From Treponema sp. (GTDB lineage: Bacteria > Spirochaetota > Spirochaetia > Treponematales > Breznakiellaceae), in contig JAISGE010000175.1 in the NCBI GenBank assembly GCA_031263265.1, positions 1-10,025 on the forward strand: 10,025 nucleotides of DNA, written 5' to 3'. Each line of letters starts with the position of its first letter. Positions within the stretch are counted from its first letter, which is position 1. The notes below the pieces were generated by a model. The model was not told the origin of the DNA. It searched no databases and saw only the letters and a program-made list of their open reading frames with translations. Made by a program: the position numbers and the translations under genes. Positions 1-5,870 of this stretch are shown here, in pieces.

Positions 1-1
1 T

Positions 2-88
2 ACCCAAACCCCCAAGGAGTACGAGGTAACAGAAACCCAGCTTGCCGCCCTTAAAGCCGATACCTGGGTAGAGGTAACTAAAGCATGA
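2..88 (+). CDS. Mu gp35-like (HI1506-related) protein, C-terminal fragment
   Basis: This frame is open from the left edge and ends with TGA at 86-88, giving about 28 residues ending EVTETQLAALKADTWVEVTKA-like sequence. The pattern 'T-x-x-Q-L-A-A-L-x-A-D ... V' near the end matches, from memory, the C-terminal signature of the small Mu gp35/FluMu HI1506 family. That gene sits between the major capsid gene and gp36 in Mu-like phages, and its role is not well defined. Its stop overlaps the next start as ATGA, which indicates translational coupling. The position just before a DUF1320 gene supports the call. Only the tail of the gene is visible, so its length and start are unknown. Confidence 0.6.
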   Translation, partial: TQTPKEYEVTETQLAALKADTWVEVTKA

Positions 89-522
89 TACCCCTGGTGC
101 AGGTGGAACAGTTTCTGTCTCGTGTTCCGTCTGCGGCGGTGTTACCCATAAACGAAGAGGGGGACGTGGATACTGCTCGGGTAGGAATCGCCCTGGCAGA
201 TGCCACCGGTATCATCGTGGCCCATCTGCCCTGGCTCTTGGATGAGACCGGGCAGATAGCCCAACCGGTTAATCCTCAGTTTGCCGCTGCCCTTACGGGC
301 ATCTGTGCAGACATTGCGTTATATAGGATCACCGATTCAGTTTCCGGCAGCGAAGATACCCGGAACAAATACCTTGATAATATGGCCCTCTTAAAAAAAA
401 TAAACCAGGAATATCAAGGAGGCTTGGAAGGCCCCGGGTTTCAAGGCGCCTCTATTGTTTTGCCCAACAAAGCTGCGGGTATCGTTGACCACCGATTCTT
501 CAAGAAAGGTAGGCTGTACTAA
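85..522 (+). CDS. Mu gp36-like protein, DUF1320 family (head-tail joining)
   Basis: This 145-residue protein resembles the DUF1320/Mu gp36 family, thought to act in head completion or at the head-tail connector. Visible family features are an N-terminal helix with a loop (residues 1-25), a segment with 'DVDTARVGIALADATGIIVAH' character in which successive positions form the alpha-helical dA-x-x-x-I core (27-47), a 'ADIALYRI' helix (74-82), an 'NKYLDNMALLKKI' helix (94-106) and a C-terminal 'DHRFFKKGRLY' that matches the family's usual F-x-x-x-x-L-x-x-Y ending. The length is typical. The ATG at 85 overlaps the previous stop and has a GAGGTA ribosome site 8 bases upstream. The stop TAA is shared with the next ATG (TAATG). 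The family call is confident; the exact role is inferred from position. Confidence 0.8.
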   Translation: MIPLVQVEQFLSRVPSAAVLPINEEGDVDTARVGIALADATGIIVAHLPWLLDETGQIAQPVNPQFAAALTGICADIALYRITDSVSGSEDTRNKYLDNMALLKKINQEYQGGLEGPGFQGASIVLPNKAAGIVDHRFFKKGRLY

Positions 523-965
523 TGGGAACCGCGATTGAAGTAAGAACCCAAGAGATAGAAACCCTTGCAAGGAACATCAACGCGTGGTCTCTCTCAGTAA
601 CGGAAACCAGGAGCCTTTTAAAAAGTCTGGGTAAAGAACTTGAAGAACAAACCGTAGACCGGTTTGATACGGAACAGGATCCTGAGGGGAGCAGGTGGCG
701 GAAATTAACCGCTGCCTATGCCAAGAGGAAAGTAGGAAATTCATTGGGGGGGATTCTGGTCTATGAAGGGGATATGCGTGATTCCATCGAAAGTCAAGTA
801 CAGGCAGCGGATAGTGTCTTGATTGGGTCATCTAAGGACTATGCAGCCTATCACCAGCATGCGAAGCACGAAAAAAGGCGGAGAAGGTTCTTAGGGATAA
901 GTCTTGATAATCGTGATGACTTGCAGGATCTCATCAATACCTTCATGGAGCAGCGTGGTCTATGA
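522..965 (+). CDS. Phage virion morphogenesis / tail completion protein (Mu G, P2 S-like)
   Basis: This 147-residue protein fits the phage virion morphogenesis family (Pfam Phage_tail_S), which includes Mu gpG and P2 gpS and is linked to tail completion or head-tail joining. Recognisable elements are an N-terminal helical region with 'LLKSLGKELEEQTVDRF' (32-48), the hallmark 'DPEGSRWRKLTAAY' (53-66), a basic 'KRK', then 'ILVYEGDMRDSI' (78-89, the family's iL-x-x-G-x-L-x-x-S motif), 'VLIGSSKDYAAYHQ' (99-112) and 'RRRFLGIS' (120-127), which replaces the usual proline-rich PARPFLG. The start at 522 overlaps the upstream stop (TAATG) and has AAAGGTAGG at 505-513. In Mu the G gene lies before the protease and capsid genes; here it sits between the gp36 and gp37 homologues. 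Confidence 0.85.
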   Translation: MGTAIEVRTQEIETLARNINAWSLSVTETRSLLKSLGKELEEQTVDRFDTEQDPEGSRWRKLTAAYAKRKVGNSLGGILVYEGDMRDSIESQVQAADSVLIGSSKDYAAYHQHAKHEKRRRRFLGISLDNRDDLQDLINTFMEQRGL

Positions 966-1516
966 GCATGATACATTTTGTCGAAGTTCGGGACTATGCG
1001 GTGGATAGGCTCAAAGCGGCCTTTACCTTGCATAAGAACGTACACATTGCCGCACATCCGGGACAATTCGATGGGGCGGAAATAAAGCGGCTTGCCAATC
1101 AAACCCCGGCAATCCTGACCTCCTTTATGCGCTACACCGACGAGGATCATACGGCGTATCTAATAAGCTGGATACTCTCCCGGGCGGACAGCAAGGATAG
1201 GCTCTACGACGGGGCCCTGAGACTGGTCAATGCCGTCATACCGGTTTTGAGAGGCCTTGATGCCCCCTTTAGTACCGATAGACCCACGGATATTGAGGCA
1301 GAATGTCTGTATTCAGGGACACTTGACCAGATTAACAGCACCCTGTGGGGGATAAAATGGCAGTGGCGAATCGCCGAGCCGGTACGCTATGAAGGAGATG
1401 GGGGCATCCCCTTGGTGGACTTAGCTTATTTTGAAGGATACGAGGCAACCCATAACATTGAACAGAGGGCTGCACAGGATAGGGTAGCTATGGAGGTAGC
1501 ACATGATACCGATTAG
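962..1516 (+). CDS. Mu gp37-like protein, DUF1834 family
   Basis: This 184-residue protein is placed in the DUF1834/Mu gp37 family, a minor structural protein encoded just before the tail sheath and presumed to act at the head-tail joint or tail end. It begins with an amphipathic helix 'FVEVRDYAVDRLKAAF' (6-21), followed by the strand-rich 'PAILTSFMRY' (49-58). A central helix has 'DGALRLVNAVIPVLRG' (83-98), and the family-typical 'WGIKWQWRI' (129-137) precedes a short tail. The start at 962 overlaps the previous stop as ATGA, with GGAG at 947-950. An in-frame ATG at 968 is possible but lies further from that site. The last 14 bases overlap the sheath gene, leaving no room for the small gp38/DUF2635 gene often found here. 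Confidence 0.75.
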   Translation: MSMIHFVEVRDYAVDRLKAAFTLHKNVHIAAHPGQFDGAEIKRLANQTPAILTSFMRYTDEDHTAYLISWILSRADSKDRLYDGALRLVNAVIPVLRGLDAPFSTDRPTDIEAECLYSGTLDQINSTLWGIKWQWRIAEPVRYEGDGGIPLVDLAYFEGYEATHNIEQRAAQDRVAMEVAHDTD

Positions 1517-2957
1517 ACAGATTCAGGCGAATCTTTTGGTGCCGGGGCAGTACCAGGAAGTGGATAATTCCCTTGCTGGCACGCAGGAAGACATCAAAAA
1601 GGTACTGCTTATAGGGTACAAGACCAGTGCGGGAAGTGCCACCGAAGGAGTACCGGTACAGGTAGGAACCGACGCCCAAGCAGTAGCACTGTGCGGAGCC
1701 GGAAGCGATGCGGCGAGTATGGCAGCCGCATTCCTGGCAATTAACTCTGTTGAGGAACTATGGATAGTACCCATAAGCGAACCTGCGGCAGGTACCAAGT
1801 GGAGTATACCCTATACGGTCTCAGGAACTGCGACGGAAGCAGGTACCCTGGATATACAGATTAACGGGAGAACCATCTCCCTTGCAATCGCCTCTGAGGA
1901 TAGCGCGGCTAGTATTGCTGCGGCACTGGTAGCAGGCATCAACAGCGAGACTACCCTGAGCGTAGAGGCTGCTGCAACAGACGCCGTGGTAACCATAAGT
2001 GCCTTGGTCAAAGGCATCCTGGGTAATCATAATCGTATCAGTATTACTGCAAGGGTTGCGGGGGTAAGTATCAGCCGGGGTACGGAGTCAAGCGGAACCG
2101 GTACCGTGGATCTATCCTCGGTACTTGCCTCTCTTGGAGAGGTACGGTATCACTATCTAGCCGTAGCCTTTGATGATACGGCGAATAGCAATAAGCTTGC
2201 AGCCGAACTTGAGAGTCGCTATGGGGCGATGCGGCAAATTGGGGGCAGGGCCTTTGTGGCACTCTCAGGTAGTCTCGGTAGTGTCAGTACCTCAGGCTCC
2301 CTGCTTTCTCAGGCCCAGGGAATAAACAGTCCCCACATCCTACTTATTCCCCGGGAGAATAACCCTGGACTGCCTTGTGTCTGGGCCGCAGCCTGGTGTG
2401 CGGCGGCCTGCCGTATTCTGGCAGACGACCCTGCGGCGAATACCTATGATACTCAGGTGAACGGGATAATCGCGGATAGGGAATTTGCCATAAATGAGCG
2501 GCAGCGATTACTTGAGGCAGGCATCGCGACCTATCGACGGGATACCGCAGGCACGGTATTAATCGAGCGGCTGGTAACCAGTTACACCGAGAATTCAGAC
2601 GGCGCACGGGATACGAGCTACCTGGATGTGCAGGTCGTTGAAACGGTGGATGCCGTCCGAACCTACATTAATCGTGAGGCAAGGAAGCGGTTCAAAACCT
2701 GGAAACTCTCCAGCACGGGAGAGAACTTCGGCAGCAGCGCAAAGGTGATGAGCACGGGTGTATTCCGCTCATTCCTTGCCGAACTCTATAGTGAAGTATT
2801 TATCAAAGAGAAACAGTGGTGTCAGGATTTCGAGCATTATCTGAAATCAATCAGGGTTGAGGTGAAAGCGGGAAGTAAGACCCGCCTTGAGTATAGCCAT
2901 GAACCGATTCTGATAGGCCAGTTCTATATCGGTGCAGGACTTTTACAATTCAAATAA
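1503..2957 (+). CDS. L: Contractile tail sheath protein (Mu L-like)
   Basis: This 484-residue protein is close in length to Mu gpL (about 495). It polymerises around the tail tube and contracts on infection. The N-terminus 'VPGQYQEVDNSLA' (13-25) is typical of sheath proteins. Residues about 100-200 form a Ser/Thr/Ala-rich inserted domain probably exposed on the outside. 'VRYHYLAVAFDD' (214-225) and 'DPAANTYDTQVNGI' (309-322) belong to the conserved core. The strongest evidence is the C-terminal half, with 'NERQRLLEAGIATYRRD' (331-347), 'VLIERLVTSYTEN' (352-364), 'DTSYLDVQVVETVDAVRTYI' (370-389) and 'RFKTWKL' (396-402), a pattern shared by Mu L and other Mu-like sheaths. The start has GGAGGT at 1492-1497, five bases before the ATG, so expression is probably strong. 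Confidence 0.95.
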   Translation: MIPIRQIQANLLVPGQYQEVDNSLAGTQEDIKKVLLIGYKTSAGSATEGVPVQVGTDAQAVALCGAGSDAASMAAAFLAINSVEELWIVPISEPAAGTKWSIPYTVSGTATEAGTLDIQINGRTISLAIASEDSAASIAAALVAGINSETTLSVEAAATDAVVTISALVKGILGNHNRISITARVAGVSISRGTESSGTGTVDLSSVLASLGEVRYHYLAVAFDDTANSNKLAAELESRYGAMRQIGGRAFVALSGSLGSVSTSGSLLSQAQGINSPHILLIPRENNPGLPCVWAAAWCAAACRILADDPAANTYDTQVNGIIADREFAINERQRLLEAGIATYRRDTAGTVLIERLVTSYTENSDGARDTSYLDVQVVETVDAVRTYINREARKRFKTWKLSSTGENFGSSAKVMSTGVFRSFLAELYSEVFIKEKQWCQDFEHYLKSIRVEVKAGSKTRLEYSHEPILIGQFYIGAGLLQFK

Positions 2958-2975
2958 CATGAGGGGATAGTAACG

Positions 2976-3335
2976 ATGAAACTAGAACGTATAAAACGGG
3001 TGGTCTCTGCGCATTTTGGAGAATTACCGTTACAGGAAAAGGGAGGTACCTTCAAACCAGCGGGGGTAAAGCGGGAAACGAAACTAGGGGAGGTAGCGGA
3101 ACATACCGGCTATACCGAAAGTCAAACCTTCGCGGAATTGACCTTAAAACTCAACGCCACCGGTAAGCCTGGCGTCGAAGAATTGAGCGACCTAGGGGAG
3201 GATACGTTGACGATTTATACCAGTAGCGGTAAAGAGTACTATATGCCCCAAGCTTGGGTAACTGAACCGGGAAAGCTTGGGGATGCGGAGATGGAAATCA
3301 CCTATAACAGCGCGACCAGTAAGCGGACTCAGTAA
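2976..3335 (+). CDS. M: Tail tube protein (Mu M-like)
   Basis: This 119-residue protein forms the inner tube of the contractile tail, the usual partner encoded directly after the sheath. It has the Mu gpM/phage tail tube family pattern: an early 'GGTFKPAGVKRETKLGE' (23-39, the family's G-x-R-E-x-x-x-G), 'GYTESQTFAELTLKL' (45-59), a 'DTLTIYTSSGKEYYMPQAW' strand pair (75-93, matching the usual 'NGK-x-x-x-L-x-x-A-W') and 'GDAEMEITYNS' near the end (101-111). The size is as expected for Mu M (about 118). A GAGGGG ribosome site lies at 2961-2966, nine bases before the ATG. An 18-base gap separates it from the sheath gene. A perfect 10-base inverted repeat lies near its 3' end (3246-3282). Confidence 0.92.
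   Translation: MKLERIKRVVSAHFGELPLQEKGGTFKPAGVKRETKLGEVAEHTGYTESQTFAELTLKLNATGKPGVEELSDLGEDTLTIYTSSGKEYYMPQAWVTEPGKLGDAEMEITYNSATSKRTQ
3246..3282 (+). other. Inverted repeat (potential mRNA hairpin) near the end of the tube gene
   Basis: CCCCAAGCTT at 3246-3255 is perfectly complementary to AAGCTTGGGG at 3273-3282, giving a 10-base stem with a 17-base loop. It lies about 50 bases before the stop codon of the tube gene and no T-run follows, so it does not look like an intrinsic terminator. It could act as an mRNA stability or processing element between the highly needed sheath and tube messages and the low-abundance chaperone message. That role is inference. Confidence 0.4.
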
Positions 3336-3346
3336 GGGAGCAGTAC

Positions 3347-3661
3347 ATGACCATGATCCTGAAACATCCGGTAAAGGTTGGGGAACTGACCGTTACGGAG
3401 ATTAGCTTAAAGCGACCAAAGACCAAGGATTTTATTGCCCTTGGGACACTGCCGTATGATTGCGCTGAGGCGGATGCCCGCCTTTTGGCATCGGTTTCCG
3501 GTTTACCTGAGTCGGTGATTGCACAACTTGATATAGAAGATTGGGCACGCCTGCGCATTGACCTTGCCCGCATCTGGGAATCCTATTTCACGGGAAAGGC
3601 ATATCAAGAAAACCCTACGGGGGAGGAGCAGGTGACTGCTCCTCAGAAGGATACAGCCTAA
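3347..3661 (+). CDS. Tail assembly chaperone, short form (Mu gp41-like, Phage_TAC_7)
   Basis: This 104-residue protein lies between tube and tape measure, the conserved position of the tail assembly chaperone (lambda G equivalent). It begins with 'ILKHPVKVGELTVTEISLKRPKTKDFIAL' character: a beta-rich start in which 'L-K-x-P' followed by 'E-I-S-L-K-R-P' (19-25) is typical of the Mu gp41 family. A helical region, 'DARLLASVSGLPESVIAQL' (43-61) and 'DWARLRIDLARIWESYF' (65-81), follows. The chaperone binds the tape measure and delivers tube subunits; it is not expected in the finished virion. AAGGGAG at 3334-3340 is the ribosome site for the ATG at 3347; another ATG lies two codons later. Codons 83-84 lie in a lambda-type slippery heptamer, so a minority of ribosomes should make the longer form. 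Confidence 0.85.
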   Translation: MTMILKHPVKVGELTVTEISLKRPKTKDFIALGTLPYDCAEADARLLASVSGLPESVIAQLDIEDWARLRIDLARIWESYFTGKAYQENPTGEEQVTAPQKDTA

Positions 3662-3819
3662 AAGAAATCAGCGACCGGGTTGGGGAAATGGTTGCCCAGA
3701 TACTGGGTGTGCTGCCGGGTATGGGCTATGAAACGCTGATGAATATGTATTGGGAAGAGCTTATCTTTTGGCATGAGCAAGCAGTAAGGGTATATACAAC
3801 GTTGCATGGGGTTGTTTAA
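3347..3819 (+). CDS. Tail assembly chaperone, -1 frameshift long form (GT-like), join 3347-3598 / 3598-3819
   Basis: This product is predicted, not an ordinary open frame. After 84 zero-frame codons ending at AAG (3596-3598), a -1 slip continues at 3598 for 73 codons and stops with TAA at 3817-3819, giving about 157 residues. The -1 frame is open from 3562 on. The extension reads as real protein, with 'YSLKEISDRVGEMVAQILG' then 'MGYETLMNMYWEELIFWHEQA'. The W-x-E-L-x-x-x-H-x-x-A pattern is what the T-like half of such chaperones looks like. It explains all of the otherwise geneless 3662-3818 stretch. No ATG-started gene with a good ribosome site is visible there. In lambda the G-T fusion contacts the tape measure while the short form is in excess. 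Mu is reported to use frameshifting here too, at a different kind of site. Confidence 0.85.
3592..3598 (+). promoter_or_regulatory. Programmed -1 ribosomal frameshift site, G GGA AAG
   Basis: The heptamer GGGAAAG is read in the zero frame as ..G GGA AAG and re-pairs after a -1 slip as GGG AAA, the canonical X-XXY-YYZ arrangement. It is the same heptamer used by lambda in its G-T tail genes. The -1 frame is closed by TGA at 3559-3561 and then open to 3819, so the site lies inside the only usable window, and zero-frame reading stops at 3661. The frameshift itself is inferred from sequence. Confidence 0.85.
3623..3644 (+). promoter_or_regulatory. Nine-base-pair hairpin with GTGA tetraloop downstream of the slippery site
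   Basis: GAGGAGCAG (3623-3631) and CTGCTCCTC (3636-3644) are perfectly complementary around a four-base GTGA loop, which is of the stable GNRA type. It lies in the overlap between the two chaperone reading frames, 24 bases after the slippery heptamer. Usual stimulators sit about 5-9 bases away, so it may be a distant or pseudoknot-type stimulator, or it may serve message stability. The pairing is seen directly; the role is inference. Confidence 0.5.
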
Positions 3820-5870
3820 TGGCAAAGAATTTGGTAACGGCGATTGAATTACGGCTTAAAGATGGATTTTCTAGAGGCATACAACGTGCAGGAAGTGCGA
3901 CCTCCGGGTTTGCCAAGGACACTATTGGAGCCATCAATACGCTGGATAAAGCCTTATCCGGGACTGCGGCAAAATTTGCTGCGTTTGGGGTAAGTCTTTC
4001 GGTGGGAGCGGCCACAAGCGATATGATTGCCTTAGACCATAGGCTCACCCGTCTTGGGTTAACCGCAAACGCATCATCGGAACAAATAGTTGAGCTTAAA
4101 CAAAAAATATATGAAACAGCTCTGGAACTTAAAATTGGCACGGACAGCTTAGTAGATGCCGCTATGGTAAACATAGAACGGGTAGGAGATTTTGAGTATC
4201 TCTCCAGTAACCTCAGAAATATGGGCTTATTATTGCAGGCGACAGGAGAATCCGGAGAAGCGGCAGGGAATATTTTCTCAGCGCTTGCCGCTATTAATTA
4301 CAATGATGAAGAGACCTTGCGATTTCTGGACAATCTGGACGCCATAGGGGATACGGGCGCATTTACCTTGGGGGCTTTTGCGCAAGGAGCGGGGTCAATC
4401 ATAAGCACGTATGGTCAAATAGGGACTGAGGTAGAGGATTTAGCCAGTGCGATGAAAGTCTTACAAATCATGATGAGAGGTATCAACGCAGAAGATGAGA
4501 CGATGACCGCGTTCCGTAGTATCATCAATGAACTTAATACCAAAGAGGATGCGCTGCTGAAACTGGGTATCCGGGTGAGAAATCAAGAAACCGGTAAACT
4601 GCGGGATTTACAAGAGGTTATGACCGACATAGCAGCACGAGCAGAACTAAAGGGGAATGCTCAAGAATTCTTTAAACTATTCGGTATAGAGTCCATGAAG
4701 GGGGTCCTTGCATTCATCACCCATGCAAAAACTATGAACGGGGAGTTTGAGAAACTGGGAGATACCTCAGGTTCTCTTGAGAGAAAGGCAGAGGCCATGG
4801 CACAAACCATGCAATCAAACTTACAAAATCTGCAAACCGCCTTTAATCGCTTTGCGGATACAAGCTTAACCAAGCCACTGGCCGAAGTAACCGAACTATT
4901 AAACCGCCTTGCAGAAGACCCCCAAAATATAGAGCGCATATTCGAGGCCATAGCCAAGGGGCTGGTAGCAATTACCGCGGTAAAAGGCATTGCAGGAGTC
5001 TCACGGCTTATCGGGAGCTTTGGACAACTCAAAAGCGGTAAGGTGAATATCACCGAATCCCTGTCTATGGCTACGGCTATGCCGGTGTATGTTACCAACT
5101 GGAGTGGTGGTAGTTCAATGCCGATAGGTGCAGCCGGCTCCGTCCAAGGAACCCCGTCCAGCACCTTGTTAGACCAATACGGGAATCCGCTGCCCTTACC
5201 CAGTAGTACCCCCTCAGCAGGAACCCCCGCAAAAAGCCCTTCAAAAAGCCCCCGGGGAAACATACCAAAGGGAGTAAAAACCTTAGGCGCGGCAGCCCTT
5301 GTCGCGGATGTAGCCTTTGAAGGCTACAAGGTATACCAAACCGTCCAGGATATTGAGCGCTCTGAACTATCAGAACCAGAAAAGGAAGTGGCCCGGTCTC
5401 GGACAATAGGGGCCGCGACCGGGAAAACCGGTGGAGAGATAGCAGGAATGGTGCTGGGCGGCCTGCTCGGTTCCTTCGCAGGACCTGCTGGAACGGTTGT
5501 CGGTGCATCCATAGGGGCCAGCATCTTAGGGTTTCTCGGTGAAAAAGGCGGAGAAGCCTTAGGCCGGTGGCGGGCGGAAAATGGGGAAAAACAGAAAACC
5601 GACACCAAAGGGCATTACGAATATACCGGGGTGAATGGGCTTCCGGTGTGGGTTGAGCCGCAGATCCCGATAGCGAATCTGCCTCCCCAGATTACTCAGA
5701 CCAAAACAGACCTCAGTCCCCAGAAAGTAGCCCTTGAGGGCCAAGCGGTGATGGATGTACAGGTGGATATAAGCGGCGAGCGTCCCACTGCTCAGGTAGC
5801 TATAAGACATAACAGCATACCCGTGCGATTTAACACCGGCGATAATGCCGATGTATGGATGATACCGTGA
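3819..5870 (+). CDS. Tail tape measure protein (Mu gp42-like)
   Basis: This 683-residue protein sets tail length and is threaded inside the tube. The N-terminal 400 residues are helical and carry the phage tape-measure (TP901-type) pattern: 'DHRLTRLGLTANAS' (73-86), repeated 'MGLLLQATGESGEAAG' (135-150), 'LASAMKVLQIMMRGI' (208-222), the hallmark 'ALLKLGIRVRNQETGKLRDL' (245-264) with 'EVMTDIAARA' (266-275), and 'NLQNLQTAFNRFADT' (334-348). A Pro/Ser/Thr linker (about 435-485) includes a small KSPSKSP repeat. A Gly/Ala-rich hydrophobic stretch (about 538-575) could insert in membrane. The C-terminus (640-675) is strand-rich. The ATG overlaps the stop of the frameshifted chaperone (TAATG) and has only a weak TGGGG site. 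At about 1.5 angstrom per residue the tail would be near 100 nm. Confidence 0.92.
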   Translation: MAKNLVTAIELRLKDGFSRGIQRAGSATSGFAKDTIGAINTLDKALSGTAAKFAAFGVSLSVGAATSDMIALDHRLTRLGLTANASSEQIVELKQKIYETALELKIGTDSLVDAAMVNIERVGDFEYLSSNLRNMGLLLQATGESGEAAGNIFSALAAINYNDEETLRFLDNLDAIGDTGAFTLGAFAQGAGSIISTYGQIGTEVEDLASAMKVLQIMMRGINAEDETMTAFRSIINELNTKEDALLKLGIRVRNQETGKLRDLQEVMTDIAARAELKGNAQEFFKLFGIESMKGVLAFITHAKTMNGEFEKLGDTSGSLERKAEAMAQTMQSNLQNLQTAFNRFADTSLTKPLAEVTELLNRLAEDPQNIERIFEAIAKGLVAITAVKGIAGVSRLIGSFGQLKSGKVNITESLSMATAMPVYVTNWSGGSSMPIGAAGSVQGTPSSTLLDQYGNPLPLPSSTPSAGTPAKSPSKSPRGNIPKGVKTLGAAALVADVAFEGYKVYQTVQDIERSELSEPEKEVARSRTIGAATGKTGGEIAGMVLGGLLGSFAGPAGTVVGASIGASILGFLGEKGGEALGRWRAENGEKQKTDTKGHYEYTGVNGLPVWVEPQIPIANLPPQITQTKTDLSPQKVALEGQAVMDVQVDISGERPTAQVAIRHNSIPVRFNTGDNADVWMIP

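Noticed and set aside
3607..3625. Alternative slip sites A GAA AAC (3607-3613) and G GGG GAG (3619-3625)
   Set aside because: Both would reach the same -1 frame, but re-pairing in the P or A site is poor. G GGA AAG upstream fits the canonical rule and matches lambda.
3662..3818. A separate small gene between chaperone and tape measure
   Set aside because: The frame here has internal ATGs (3688, 3721) but no convincing ribosome site, and it is continuous with the chaperone through a canonical slippery site, so a frameshift extension explains it better.
3761..4174. 137-codon - strand open frame across the chaperone/tape-measure junction
   Set aside because: It is opposite the frameshift extension and the tape-measure start, has no recognisable motif and no neighbouring - strand gene.
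4661..5263. 200-codon open frame on the - strand inside the tape-measure gene
   Set aside because: It lies wholly opposite a well-supported tape-measure gene. Its protein is low-complexity, Ser/Pro-rich and resembles no family I know, and it breaks the single-strand operon layout.
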